Positions 23,389 through 32,395 of a DNA stretch of 64,000 nt are shown piece after piece; within the stretch, counting starts at the first letter, position 1; each line of letters opens with the position of its first letter. Origin of the DNA: Antarcticimicrobium luteum. GTDB lineage: Bacteria > Pseudomonadota > Alphaproteobacteria > Rhodobacterales > Rhodobacteraceae. The position numbers and the translations under genes were made by a program. The stretch is from assembly GCF_004358185.1 (NCBI RefSeq), contig NZ_SMUV01000056.1, positions 20,700 to 84,699 of the forward strand, written 5' to 3'. Below the pieces are notes generated by a model, which worked only from the letters and a program-made list of their open reading frames with translations, did not search any database and was not told where the DNA came from.

Positions 23389-24153
23389 TCAGCCGGCAAA
23401 CAGGAAGGTGCGGAACCGCGTCAGCGCATCCGGGGCGGTGAAATCCGCCGCGCTAATCGGTGTGCCGTCCGCGTCCCGGCAACTGGCGTAGAACGACAGC
23501 GCCTCGGCCAGCGCCGCCATTTTCGCCGCCCGCTCCGCCTCGGCCAGATAGGGCGCGTGGGTGGACAGATAGAGCGCCGGACGCTGCGCCCTGAGCCAGG
23601 GCAGCAGGGCCGGCAACAGATCGAATTCCGCCCCCTCCACATCCATCTTGACCAGCGAGACCGCCGACAGATCCGCATCGGCGGCAAAACGGTCCCATCC
23701 CAGCGTCACCACATCCCTGCCGCCCGCCGCCCCGGCGTTCAGAAGGCTGCTCATGCTGTCGCCCGGCTCGCCGCCGAAACTGGCCATCCGGGCGATGCCG
23801 GTGCGGCCCGACAACGCGACGGGCAGGGCGGAGATATTGGCCAGCCCGTTCAGCTCGATATTCCAGGCCAGATAGCGGAATGCGGTGGCGTCCGGCTCGA
23901 ACGCCCAGACATGGCGGGCCTTGCGGGCGGCATAAAGCACGGTGGGGCCGATCCAGGCGCCGATGTCGATGTAATCGGCGCCGCCGGAAAGATGCGCGTC
24001 GAGCACGGCAAAGGTTTCCGGCTCCCAATCGCCGGCGCTGGCCCGGCGCCAGAACTTGCTGTGATAGGGATCGAGCCGGAACGGCACCCCGCCCAGACGC
24101 CCGCCATAGTGCCCGCGCGCCCTGAAAATCGCCTTTCGCATCCGTGTCAGCAT
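23389..24153 (-). CDS. FkbM family methyltransferase
   Basis: A SAM-dependent methyltransferase of the FkbM type, which commonly O-methylates sugars or small metabolites. YIDIGAWIGPTVLYAA near residues 60-75 is the SAM-binding loop; WAFEPDATAFRYLAWNIELN follows, and VSLVKMDVEGAEFDLLPAL near 167-185 is the characteristic FkbM block. ATG 24,153 opens MLTRMRKAIFRA; the frame extends further up without conservation. It is a single leftward gene, and its target is unknown. Confidence 0.85.
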   Translation of the reverse strand: MLTRMRKAIFRARGHYGGRLGGVPFRLDPYHSKFWRRASAGDWEPETFAVLDAHLSGGADYIDIGAWIGPTVLYAARKARHVWAFEPDATAFRYLAWNIELNGLANISALPVALSGRTGIARMASFGGEPGDSMSSLLNAGAAGGRDVVTLGWDRFAADADLSAVSLVKMDVEGAEFDLLPALLPWLRAQRPALYLSTHAPYLAEAERAAKMAALAEALSFYASCRDADGTPISAADFTAPDALTRFRTFLFAG

Positions 24154-24277
24154 GGTGCAGCGCCCCCGCCTGTCGGACCCCTCGCCGGGGCCGGTTTTCC
24201 GCCTTGGCCCTTGACCCCGCGGCGGCTGGGCCGCATGTAAACCGGGGAAACGCAACTTTATCAGCAGGGGGCCCGAG

Positions 24278-24880
24278 ATGGCTTTTGAATTACCCGATCT
24301 TCCTTATGCACATGACGCGCTGGCATCCAAGGGCATGTCGGCCGAAACGCTGGAATATCACCACGACCTGCACCACAAGGCCTATGTCGACAACGGCAAC
24401 AAGCTGATCGCCGGCACCGAGTGGGAAGGCAAATCGCTGGAAGAGATCGTCAAGGGCACCTACCAGGCCGGCGCGGTCGCCCAGAACGGCATCTTCAACA
24501 ACGCTTCGCAGCACTGGAACCACGCCCAGTTCTGGGAAATGATGGGTCCGAACATCTCGGCGATGCCGGGCGCGCTGGAAAAGGCGCTGACCGAGGCCTT
24601 CGGTTCGGTCGACGAGTTCAAGTCGCAGTTCGCCGCCGCCGGCGCCGGCCAGTTCGGCTCGGGCTGGGCCTGGCTGGTGCAGAACGCCGACGGCTCGCTG
24701 GCGGTGACCAAGACCGAGAACGGCGTCAACCCGCTGTGCTTCGACCAGACCGCGCTGCTGGGCTGCGACGTGTGGGAACATTCCTACTACATCGACTTCC
24801 GCAACAAGCGTCCGGCCTATCTGGACAACTTCCTGAACAACCTGGTGAACTGGGAAAACGTCGCCTCGCGCCTGAAGTAA
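24278..24880 (+). CDS. sodB: superoxide dismutase, iron type
   Basis: Cytoplasmic enzyme converting superoxide to oxygen and hydrogen peroxide. The metal ligands are H28 (LEYHHDLHH), H82 (WNHAQFW), D164 and H168 (DVWEHSYY). Gln78 in NASQHWNH occupies the position typical of iron enzymes, so iron is expected. Length 200 aa is standard. ATG 24,278 follows AGCAGGGGGCCCGAG. It is followed by a rho-independent terminator and appears monocistronic. Confidence 0.95.
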   Translation: MAFELPDLPYAHDALASKGMSAETLEYHHDLHHKAYVDNGNKLIAGTEWEGKSLEEIVKGTYQAGAVAQNGIFNNASQHWNHAQFWEMMGPNISAMPGALEKALTEAFGSVDEFKSQFAAAGAGQFGSGWAWLVQNADGSLAVTKTENGVNPLCFDQTALLGCDVWEHSYYIDFRNKRPAYLDNFLNNLVNWENVASRLK

Positions 24881-24930
24881 GGCGGCCGGAGCGCCGGGCA
24901 CGATCCCGGCCGCTTCCCCTGTACGCATCA

Positions 24931-24960
24931 CGCCCGGCCGATTGGCCGGGCGTTTCTCTT
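24931..24960 (+). terminator. rho-independent terminator after sodB
   Basis: CGCCCGGCC (24,931-24,939) pairs perfectly with GGCCGGGCG (24,944-24,952) around GATT and is followed by TTTCTCTTT. Confidence 0.9.
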
Positions 24961-25001
24961 TCCTCTTCTTCTCACTTCGAATACTCCTCCCTCCGGCGGA
25001 G

Positions 25002-25027
25002 CGGGCAGGTGTCGTGCCCGGTTTTTT
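25002..25027 (+). terminator. second terminator-like hairpin upstream of rarD
   Basis: CGGGCA (25,002-25,007) pairs with TGCCCG (25,015-25,020), followed by GTTTTTT. It lies 42 bp after the first terminator and before rarD, so it may back it up. Confidence 0.65.
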
Positions 25028-25090
25028 CATGTCTCCCGCGGGCGAAATTTCAGCAAGAAGACGTCGGCGGCGCCAAGGAGGGCCCTGGAT

Positions 25091-26041
25091 ATGACCGAGA
25101 CGCAAAAGGGCATGCTTGCGATGATCGGCGCCTGCACGATCTGGGGGCTGTCGCCGCTTTATTACAAACTGCTGGCCCATGTCCCGCCGCTGGAGGTGCT
25201 GGCGCATCGCACGCTGTGGTCCTTCGTGCTGTTCGCGGCGATCCTGGCGCTGCGCGGCCGGCTGCCAGAGGTGCGCAGCGCGCTCCGCGGCTGGCGCCGG
25301 GTGGCGCTTTTCGCGCTGGCCTCGGCGATGATCTCGACCAACTGGTTCTTCTACATCCTGTCGATCCAGATCGGCCATGCGACCGAGGCCTCGCTGGGCT
25401 ACTACATCTTTCCGCTGGTGGCGGTGCTGATCGGCCGCTTCGGCTTTGGCGAGCGTCTGGCGACGGCGCAATGGCTGGCGGTGGCGCTGGCGGCGCTGGC
25501 GGTGCTGGGGCTCACCTGGGGGCTGGGGGTGGCGCCCTGGATCGCGCTGCTGCTGGCCTCGACCTTCGGGCTTTACGGCGCGGTGAAAAAGCATCTGCCG
25601 GTGGGGCCGATGGTCTCGGTGACCATCGAGATCCTGTTCTTTCTGCCGGTCGGCTTGACCATGCTGGCGATCCAGCACGGCAGCGGCCAGGGCGCCTTCG
25701 GGCGCGCGTTCTGGGACAGCGCGCTGCTGGTGCTGTCCGGCCCGCTCACCGCGACTCCGCTGATCCTGTTCAGCGCGGCGGCGCGGCGGGTGCCGATGGC
25801 CACGGTGGGGCTGCTGCAATACCTCAACCCGACGCTGCAGTTTCTCTGCGCCGTGCTGGTGTTCGGCGAACCATTCACCCTCTGGCACCGGATCGCCTTT
25901 GGCCTGATCTGGGTGGCGCTGGCGCTGTTCTCGGTCTCGGCCCTGCGTCAGGACAGGGCGTCGCGCAGGGCCGCCATGGCGGCGACCGGCGTGTCGGCCC
26001 AGGTCAGGAACCCGGCAAGCGAGCCGTCGGCAAAGCCCTGA
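25091..26041 (+). CDS. rarD: EamA family transporter, RarD type
   Basis: An inner-membrane protein with about ten spans. MTETQKGMLAMIGACTIWGLSPLYYKLLAHVPPLEVLAHRTLWS is the typical RarD start (residues 1-44), with PLTATPLILFSAAARRVP and YLNPTLQFLCAVLVFGE in the second half. The substrate is not established. ATG 25,091 follows AAGGAGGG. The last 30 or so codons lie antisense to the LOG-family gene (94-bp tail overlap) and look like a C-terminal extension beyond the transporter core. Confidence 0.85.
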   Translation: MTETQKGMLAMIGACTIWGLSPLYYKLLAHVPPLEVLAHRTLWSFVLFAAILALRGRLPEVRSALRGWRRVALFALASAMISTNWFFYILSIQIGHATEASLGYYIFPLVAVLIGRFGFGERLATAQWLAVALAALAVLGLTWGLGVAPWIALLLASTFGLYGAVKKHLPVGPMVSVTIEILFFLPVGLTMLAIQHGSGQGAFGRAFWDSALLVLSGPLTATPLILFSAAARRVPMATVGLLQYLNPTLQFLCAVLVFGEPFTLWHRIAFGLIWVALALFSVSALRQDRASRRAAMAATGVSAQVRNPASEPSAKP

Positions 26042-26499
26042 TCGATCACATGGTCGATCAGGGCCTTCAGCGGATCCCAGTAGCCTTCGGTGTTGAGCAT
26101 CACCACCGGCTTGTCATGCAGGCCCAGCTGGCGCCAGGTCAGCGCCTCGAACAGCTCGTCGAGCGATCCGGCCCCGCCCGGCAGCACCACCACCGCGTCG
26201 GCGTTCATGAACATCACTTTCTTGCGCTCATGCATGGTCTCGGTGACGACGTAGCGGGTCAGATCGGTCTTGCCGACCTCCCAGGCGACCAGATGCGCCG
26301 GGATCACCCCAAAGGTGTCGCCGCCGCCCGCCTGCGCGGCGCGCGCGACCTCGCCCATCAGCCCCACATCGCCGGCGCCATAGACCAGCCGCCAGCCCTG
26401 ATCGGCCAGCGCGGCACCCATATCGCGGGCGGCCGCGCCATAGGCGGGCAAAGCGCCCGCGCGTGAGCCACAATAGACACAAACGGATTTGCTGGGCAT
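25948..26499 (-). CDS. LOG family protein (cytokinin riboside monophosphate phosphoribohydrolase-like)
   Basis: A nucleotide-processing enzyme of the LOG/TIGR00730 family. VCVYCGSRAGALPAY at the start, GLMGEVARAAQAGGG near residues 46-60, MHERKKVMF at 89-97, and the nucleotide-binding PGGAGSLDELFEALTWRQ at 107-124 are all present. The family splits the N-glycosidic bond of nucleoside monophosphates. ATG 26,499 is the family start. Its 3' end overlaps the rarD 3' end on the other strand. Confidence 0.88.
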   Translation of the reverse strand: MPSKSVCVYCGSRAGALPAYGAAARDMGAALADQGWRLVYGAGDVGLMGEVARAAQAGGGDTFGVIPAHLVAWEVGKTDLTRYVVTETMHERKKVMFMNADAVVVLPGGAGSLDELFEALTWRQLGLHDKPVVMLNTEGYWDPLKALIDHVIDQGFADGSLAGFLTWADTPVAAMAALRDALS

Positions 26500-26619
26500 C
26501 GGCGCGCCTCTCATACTCTTGTCAATGGGGTAAGTTACGTGTTTTGACCCCTGATAGCCGGATTGATAGGCTGGCTCAACTGCGCGGACGGCAGCTCCGC
26601 GGATGGGGGAAAGACACGA

Positions 26620-28344
26620 ATGGCATCTGAAGCGGGAAGTGGCGGCATCGCCGGCTGGATCTGGGGTCTGCTGGCCGGGTTTGCTGCGGCGGCGATCGGC
26701 GGGGGTCTGTATGTCGCCGGGGTGTTTGGTCCCGCGCCTTCCCCGGCCCCGGAGCCGCCCGCGCCGGCGGCCCGGCAGGCCACCGCCCCCGCGCCAAAAC
26801 CTGACCCCGCCACCCAGGCGACGCCCGCACCCGTACCCGCATCCGGCGCCGACGCCGTGACCGAACCGGCCACCCAAGAGCGGACGGACACCGTTTCCGC
26901 CCCCGCGCCGGACCAGACAGCGCAGGCCGGGGCCACCCCGTCGGCCCCCGAACCGGACAAGGCAGACCCCGCCGTGCCGCCGCTTGCCGCGCCCAGTTTC
27001 GATCTGGTGCGGGTAGAGCCCGACGGCACCACCGTGATCGCCGGCAAGGCCGCCCCCGCCAGCACCATCACCGTGCTGCTTGACGCGGAGGAGATCGACA
27101 GCTTCACCGTCGCCGGCACCGGCGAATTTGCCAGTTTCCTCACCCTGCCGCCCAGCGATGCGCCCCGGGTCATGATGCTGCGCGCCGATCTCGACGGGCA
27201 AAGCGTGCTTTCTGACGATCAGATCATCCTTGCCCCGACTCCGCAGCCCGCGCCGCAGATCGCCCAGGTCGACGCGACCGCCGCGACCGGCGGGGCAGGG
27301 ACGCCGGAGGGGGCGGCGGATCGACCCGCCGCCCCGCCACAGCCGCAACCCGCCGGAGCAGAGGCCGGCGCCCAGCCCGCGACCGAACCGGCACCGGCTA
27401 CGGACACCGCCGCCGAACAGGTTGCCCGCGCCGACACCGCGACCGCGCCGCAGCCGACCGGACCCGCCACCGAAACAGCTACCGAAACAGCTACCGAAAC
27501 AACCACCGAAGCAGGGGCCGAAACGACGACCGAAACAGTGGCCGGATCATCGACCGAACCGGGCGCGGCTCAGACAGCCCCGGCACCCGCATCGTCGGAT
27601 CAGGTCGCGCCGGCTCCGGCCGCCGGCATCCCCGCGACGTCCGCCGCCACATCGGCCGCCACATCCGCCACCGCGCCGGCGCCGCTCACCCCGCCGGCCA
27701 CGCAGGAGGCGGCGGCGGTCACCGCATCCGTGCCCGAACCGGCGCCTGAACCCACGCCCCAAGCGGCGCCGAACTCCGCGCCCGCCCCGGCGCCCGTCGC
27801 GGTGCTGCGCGCCGATGCGAGCGGGGTCGAACTGATCCAGCCCGCTACCGCGCCCGAGCCCGAGGTGATGGACCAGATCGCCCTCGATACCATCAGCTAT
27901 TCCGAGACCGGCGATGTGCTGCTGTCGGGCCGCGCCGGGGTTCTCTCGGTTGTGCGTGTCTATCTCGACAACAAGGCTGTCGCGGATCTGACCGCGGGCG
28001 GGGATGGCCGTTGGAAAGGCCAGCTCACCGGCGTGGAACCCGGCGTCTACATCCTGCGCCTGGACGAGGTGAACGCGGCCGGAGAGGTCGTCAGCCGCCT
28101 GGAAACCCCCTTCAAGCGCGAGGCGCCCGAGGCGCTGCGCCCGCCCGCGCCGGAGCCGGGCGACCCCAAGGGCGCCCCGGCAGTGCGCGCGGTGACGGTG
28201 CAGAAGGGCGACACGCTCTGGGCGATCTCGCGCGACCGCTATGGCGAGGGGATCCTCTATGTCCGCGTGTTCGAGGCCAACCGCGACCGCATCCGCGACC
28301 CCGACCTGATCTATCCCGGGCAGGTGTTCACCATTCCCGAATAG
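26620..28344 (+). CDS. LysM-domain protein with long Pro/Ala/Thr linker
   Basis: A cell-envelope protein likely anchored by one N-terminal span (WIWGLLAGFAAAAIGGGLYVAG) and held near peptidoglycan by a C-terminal LysM domain (VTVQKGDTLWAISRDRYGEG near residues 525-544, then FEANRDRIRDPDLIYPGQ). Residues 40-400 are mostly A, P, T and E, with two folded-looking islands (FDLVRVEPDGTTVIAGKA and LDTISYSETGDVLLSGRAG) that resemble small beta repeats. Short tandem 12-mers are present at 27,467-27,515. ATG 26,620 follows GGGGGAAAG. The role in wall attachment is inferred from the LysM domain. Confidence 0.8.
   Translation: MASEAGSGGIAGWIWGLLAGFAAAAIGGGLYVAGVFGPAPSPAPEPPAPAARQATAPAPKPDPATQATPAPVPASGADAVTEPATQERTDTVSAPAPDQTAQAGATPSAPEPDKADPAVPPLAAPSFDLVRVEPDGTTVIAGKAAPASTITVLLDAEEIDSFTVAGTGEFASFLTLPPSDAPRVMMLRADLDGQSVLSDDQIILAPTPQPAPQIAQVDATAATGGAGTPEGAADRPAAPPQPQPAGAEAGAQPATEPAPATDTAAEQVARADTATAPQPTGPATETATETATETTTEAGAETTTETVAGSSTEPGAAQTAPAPASSDQVAPAPAAGIPATSAATSAATSATAPAPLTPPATQEAAAVTASVPEPAPEPTPQAAPNSAPAPAPVAVLRADASGVELIQPATAPEPEVMDQIALDTISYSETGDVLLSGRAGVLSVVRVYLDNKAVADLTAGGDGRWKGQLTGVEPGVYILRLDEVNAAGEVVSRLETPFKREAPEALRPPAPEPGDPKGAPAVRAVTVQKGDTLWAISRDRYGEGILYVRVFEANRDRIRDPDLIYPGQVFTIPE
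27467..27515 (+). repeat. 12-bp tandem repeats in the LysM gene
   Basis: The unit GCTACCGAAACA recurs about four times with small changes, encoding TETATETATETTTEA-like residues. Such in-frame tandem units can change copy number without breaking the frame. Confidence 0.7.
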
Positions 28345-28395
28345 ATGCCGAAAGGGGCGGCAGGATCTCGGACCCGCGCCGCCGGGGCGCCCGGA

Positions 28396-28743
28396 TCAGC
28401 CGCGCCGCGCGCCCGGCGGCTTGCCGTCGCAGGCCATCAGGGACGAACAAATCTCGGGATGCGCGCCGCAGCAGTCGGTCAGCAGATAGCCCATCAGATC
28501 GCGCAGCGCGCCGTAACTCACCCGATAGCAGATGTTGCGTCCCTTGCGCTCCGACTCGATGAGCCCCGCCGCCTCCAGTGCATTGAGATGAAAGCTCAGG
28601 CGCGAGGCAGACAGCTCCAGCGCCGCGCCGATTTCACCCGCGGTCAGGCCGTCGTGCCCCCTGGGCACCATCAGGCGCACCGCTTCCAGCCGGTGTTCGT
28701 TGGCCAGCGCGGACAGGGCATTTAGGGCTCGACACTGCTTCAC
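28396..28743 (-). CDS. ArsR family transcriptional regulator
   Basis: A winged-helix repressor of the ArsR type. ALANEHRLEAVRLM near residues 12-25, GEIGAALELSASRLSFHLNALEAAGLI (residues 36-62) and GRNICYRVSY are the family blocks. The C-terminus has five cysteines (DCCGAHPEIC and LMAC), which could sense a metal or metalloid or a thiol oxidant. The start is GTG at 28,743. It is divergent from an Atm1-like exporter and separated from it by a palindrome just upstream of its own start. Confidence 0.85.
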   Translation of the reverse strand: MKQCRALNALSALANEHRLEAVRLMVPRGHDGLTAGEIGAALELSASRLSFHLNALEAAGLIESERKGRNICYRVSYGALRDLMGYLLTDCCGAHPEICSSLMACDGKPPGARRG

Positions 28744-28745
28744 GT

Positions 28746-28769
28746 TTCAACTACTCATGAACTATTGAA
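28746..28769. promoter_or_regulatory. palindromic operator for the ArsR regulator
   Basis: TTCAA (28,746-28,750) and TTGAA (28,765-28,769) flank an imperfect inverted repeat centred on TCATGA, in the usual position and size of an ArsR operator. TATATA lies next to it at 28,771-28,776. Binding here could control both the regulator gene and the divergent exporter gene. Confidence 0.6.
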
Positions 28770-28829
28770 TTATATAGGCCATATTTCGGCCATGGATGTC
28801 AAGTCACACAGGCGCTATCTGAACTCACC

Positions 28830-30641
28830 ATGAGCGACACAACAAACCCCACCGCTGCCCACTCCGAACGCCGATCCGGCTGGCGCACCATCCGCAGGGT
28901 CGCCCCCTACCTCTGGCCGGCCGAACACCCCTGGGTGAAACGCCGGGTGGTGCTGGCGATGGCGATGCTGATCCTGTCCAAGCTGATCGCGGTCTATACG
29001 CCGGTCCTCTACAAGGGCGCGGTCGACGCGCTGGCCGCCGAGGGGGTGCCGATGCTGGCGCTGGGGGCGGTCGGGCTGACCGTGGCCTATGGCGTGGCGC
29101 GGATGATGTCCGTCGGCCTGCAGCAACTGCGCGACGCCTTCTTTGCCCCGGTGGCGCAGCGGGCGCTGCGGCGGCTGGCGCTGGAAACCTTCGCGCATAT
29201 CCACCGGCTGTCGATGCGCTATCACATCTCCCGCAAGACCGGCGGTCTGTCCCGCATCATCGAGCGCGGGGTCAAGGGGGTCGAATTCCTGCTGCGCTTC
29301 ATGCTGTTCAGCGTCGGCCCGCTGATCCTCGAGCTGTCGCTGGTCGCCATCATCCTGACCGTGCTGTTCGACGCCTGGTATCTGCTGATCGTGGTGGTGA
29401 CCATCGGGCTCTATGTCTGGTTCACCTTCAAGGTCACCGAATGGCGGGTGCAGCTGCGGCGCGAGATGAACGATTCGGACACCGACGCCAACCAGAAGGC
29501 GATCGACAGCCTGCTGAACTACGAGACGGTCAAGTATTTCGGCGCCGAGGCGCGCGAGGCCGCCCGCTATGACGGCGCCATGCGCGGCTATGAACGCGCC
29601 GCGCTCAAGACCGCCTATTCGCTGGCCTTCCTGAACTTCGGCCAGTCGTTCCTGATCACGCTGGGGCTGATCGGGGTGATGGTGCTGGCCGCCCTGGGCG
29701 TGCAGAGCGGCGCGCTGACCGTCGGCGATTTCGTCATGGTCAACGCCTATATGATCCAGATCACCATTCCGCTGAACTTTCTCGGCACCGTCTACCGCGA
29801 GATCCGCCAGGCGCTGGTCGACATGGGCGAGATGTTCGATCTGCTCGAACAGCCGCAGGAGGTCTGCGACAAGCCCGGCGCGCCGCCGCTCAGGGTCACC
29901 GGCGGCCAGATCGAGATGGACAATGTCCGCTTCGGCTACAACCCCGACCGCGAGATCCTCAAGGGCGTCAGCCTGACGGTTCCGGCCGGCCAGACCGTCG
30001 CCATCGTCGGCGCCACCGGCTCGGGAAAATCGACCATCGGGCGGCTGCTGTTCCGGTTCTACGACGTCACCGGCGGCGCCCTGCGCATCGACGGGCAGGA
30101 TCTGCGCGACGTGACGCAAACCAGCCTGCACGACGCCATCGGCGTGGTGCCGCAGGATACCGTGCTGTTCAACGACTCCATCCGCTACAACATCGCCTAT
30201 GGCCGCGACGGCGCCACCCAGGACGAGATCGAGGCCGCCGCCCGCGCGGCCCAGATCCACGATTTCATCGTCAGCCTGCCGCAGGGCTACGACACCCAGG
30301 TGGGCGAGCGCGGTCTGAAGCTGTCGGGCGGCGAGAAACAGCGCGTCGGCATCGCCCGCACCCTGCTCAAGAACCCGCCCATCCTGCTGCTCGACGAGGC
30401 CACCAGCGCGCTCGACACCCAGACCGAGCAGGAGATCCAGGGCGCGCTTGCCCTCGCCGGCGAGGGGCGCACGGTGATCACCATCGCCCACCGCCTCTCG
30501 ACCATCGCCGAGGCCGACCGCATCGTGGTGCTGGAGGCCGGCGAGATCGTCGAGCAGGGCGCGCATGACGATCTGCTGGCGCGGCGCGGGCGCTATGCCA
30601 CCCTGTGGCAGCGCCAGCAGGCCAGCGCCGACGCCGCCTGA
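28830..30641 (+). CDS. Atm1-like ABC transporter (heavy-metal/glutathione conjugate exporter)
   Basis: A half-transporter with fused membrane and ATPase parts. About six spans occupy residues 40-310; RISRKTGG-type and LLNYETVKYFGAEA (about residue 230) are characteristic of the Atm1/ABCB7 group. The ATPase part has GATGSGKST near residue 395, LSGGEKQRVGIARTL near 500 and ILLLDEATSALD near 520. Atm1 homologues export glutathione-linked sulfur or metal-glutathione compounds. A divergent ArsR regulator with a shared operator suggests metal-responsive control. Confidence 0.88.
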   Translation: MSDTTNPTAAHSERRSGWRTIRRVAPYLWPAEHPWVKRRVVLAMAMLILSKLIAVYTPVLYKGAVDALAAEGVPMLALGAVGLTVAYGVARMMSVGLQQLRDAFFAPVAQRALRRLALETFAHIHRLSMRYHISRKTGGLSRIIERGVKGVEFLLRFMLFSVGPLILELSLVAIILTVLFDAWYLLIVVVTIGLYVWFTFKVTEWRVQLRREMNDSDTDANQKAIDSLLNYETVKYFGAEAREAARYDGAMRGYERAALKTAYSLAFLNFGQSFLITLGLIGVMVLAALGVQSGALTVGDFVMVNAYMIQITIPLNFLGTVYREIRQALVDMGEMFDLLEQPQEVCDKPGAPPLRVTGGQIEMDNVRFGYNPDREILKGVSLTVPAGQTVAIVGATGSGKSTIGRLLFRFYDVTGGALRIDGQDLRDVTQTSLHDAIGVVPQDTVLFNDSIRYNIAYGRDGATQDEIEAAARAAQIHDFIVSLPQGYDTQVGERGLKLSGGEKQRVGIARTLLKNPPILLLDEATSALDTQTEQEIQGALALAGEGRTVITIAHRLSTIAEADRIVVLEAGEIVEQGAHDDLLARRGRYATLWQRQQASADAA

Positions 30642-30750
30642 GACCCGCCGCGCCGCGGCGCGGCGCGAAATCACCCGGGTGTCGCCACGATTTCGTCCCC
30701 TTGCTATGGTGTGACAAGGCACAGGACACCTTGAAACGGGCAGGCGGAAC

Positions 30751-32367
30751 ATGGGCAACAGGATGGGTTTGGCGGCGGCGCTCTTTGCGGCCGAACTGGT
30801 CGCGGTCGTGCTGGTGTTTCAGGTTCTTTCCGATTTCGAATGCCGCCAGACCGGCGTCGAGCAGGCCTGCCGCGCGCTGCGCGGCGGCGCGCTGCGCGGC
30901 CTTTGCATCGCCGCCGCGCTCGGGCTGGTGCTCGCGCTGCGGGCCGATCTGCGCCGCGATCTCGCCGCGCGCGTCGACGCGGTCCCGGGCCACCCGGGAT
31001 GGGCGCTGCTGCACGGGCTTGGCCTCGCGCTCATCTTCCTGCCCTGGCTGGCCACCGACGCCGCGACGCACCGCGCCGGCTTTGACCTTTTCCTGGCGCT
31101 GCTGACGGGGGGCGCGGCGCTGGCCGCGCTGGGGGGGCTGTTCTGGCTGATGCCGCCGCGCGACTGGTCGGGCTGGCTGCGCCGGGGCGGCGCGCTGCTG
31201 GCGATCCTGGTGGTGGCGGCGCTGATTCCCGACCTCGCCGACGCACTGGGCTTTGCCTGGCAGACCGACGCGCTGCTGCTCTCGACCTTCTACGGGGTGG
31301 CGGTGCTGCTGTCGCTGGCCGGTCAGAGCGTCAATCTGAACCTGACCCCGCCCACCATCGGCACCGGCGATTTTCATGTCGAGGTCGCCTCCTCCTGTTC
31401 CGGCATCGAGGGGTTTGCCCTGGTCGCGGGCTTCATGGCGATCTACGCGCTGCTGATGCAGGGCAACCTGCGCATCGGGCGCTACTGGCTGATCGTTCTG
31501 CCGGCGGCGCTGCTGGTCAGCTGGCTGTTCAATCTGCTGCGCATCACCGGGCTGATCCTGATCGGCGCCCATGGCTCGCCGGCGCTGGCGGTCAACGGAT
31601 TTCACAGCTTTGCCGGCTGGCTGTTCTTCACCCTTCTGGCGCTCGGCATTCTGACGGTGGTGCAGGGGCTGCCCGCGTTGCAGCGTACCGGGGCAACCGG
31701 GGCCGCCGGGGCGGGACAGGCGGCAGGCGCGGGGGCGGGGGCGGCTGAGGCTCCGGACGCCGCGCTGACCGGGGACTGGGCCGCGGCGCGCATCGTTCCC
31801 TTCATCGTGTTCATGTTCTCGGGACTGGTCGTCAACGCCTTCTGGCAGGCCCCGGCGCTCGGCTTTCCGCTACAGGCGGCAATGATGGCCGCGGCGCTCT
31901 GGCTGTTCCGCGCGCCGCTGCTGGCGCTGGACTGGCGGCTCGATCCGGTGGCGCTGCTGGCCGGACTCGCCGTGGGGCTGGGCTGGATCGCGCTCGCCCC
32001 TGCCGGGGCCGCGCCGCTGCAAGGTCTCGACCGGCTCGGCACCGGCGCCTTCGCGCTCTGGGCGGCGATCCGGATCCTCGGCACCTCCCTGCTGGTACCG
32101 GTGGTCGAAGAGGCGTTCTTTCGCGGCTACCTGCTGGCGCGGCTCGATACCGGCAGCTGGCAAATGCGGCTGTCCGCGATCATCATCTCCAGCCTGGCCT
32201 TCGCCCTGCTGCACGGGCGCATTCTCGAGGCCGGGATCGCCGGGCTGGTGTTCGCCGTGGTGATGCTGCGCCGCGGCCGGCTGGGCGATGCGATCCTGGC
32301 CCATGCAACGGCAAACGCCGCGGTGGCGACCGCGGCGTTGCTTGCAGGGGACTGGTCGCTGATCTGA
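30751..32367 (+). CDS. xrtE: exosortase E fused to CPBP-type protease (VPEID-CTERM system)
   Basis: A multi-span membrane protein with two parts. The first 310 residues are exosortase: the catalytic Cys lies in SSCSGIEGFALV near residues 213-224, the Arg in NLLRITGLI near 252-260, and the His in NGFHSFAGW near 279-287. The C-terminal part is a CPBP-family intramembrane protease: VVEEAFFRGYLLARL near 450-464 and ALLHGRILEAGIAG near 486-499. This fusion is the type E system, whose substrates end in VPEID-CTERM. It converges with such a substrate 28 bp away. The linker around residues 310-335 is alanine and glycine-rich. Confidence 0.9.
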   Translation: MGNRMGLAAALFAAELVAVVLVFQVLSDFECRQTGVEQACRALRGGALRGLCIAAALGLVLALRADLRRDLAARVDAVPGHPGWALLHGLGLALIFLPWLATDAATHRAGFDLFLALLTGGAALAALGGLFWLMPPRDWSGWLRRGGALLAILVVAALIPDLADALGFAWQTDALLLSTFYGVAVLLSLAGQSVNLNLTPPTIGTGDFHVEVASSCSGIEGFALVAGFMAIYALLMQGNLRIGRYWLIVLPAALLVSWLFNLLRITGLILIGAHGSPALAVNGFHSFAGWLFFTLLALGILTVVQGLPALQRTGATGAAGAGQAAGAGAGAAEAPDAALTGDWAAARIVPFIVFMFSGLVVNAFWQAPALGFPLQAAMMAAALWLFRAPLLALDWRLDPVALLAGLAVGLGWIALAPAGAAPLQGLDRLGTGAFALWAAIRILGTSLLVPVVEEAFFRGYLLARLDTGSWQMRLSAIIISSLAFALLHGRILEAGIAGLVFAVVMLRRGRLGDAILAHATANAAVATAALLAGDWSLI

Positions 32368-32395
32368 GGCGAACGCCCGCCCGAGTCAGGCCAGA

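Noticed and set aside
24290..26466. Long open frames antisense or shifted to sodB and rarD
   Set aside because: Both strands are open only because of high GC in the third codon position; sodB and rarD account for the sequence.
26563..26619. Earlier start for the LysM protein
   Set aside because: The upstream codons lack a ribosome-binding site, whereas ATG 26,620 has GGGGGAAAG and starts directly before the membrane anchor.
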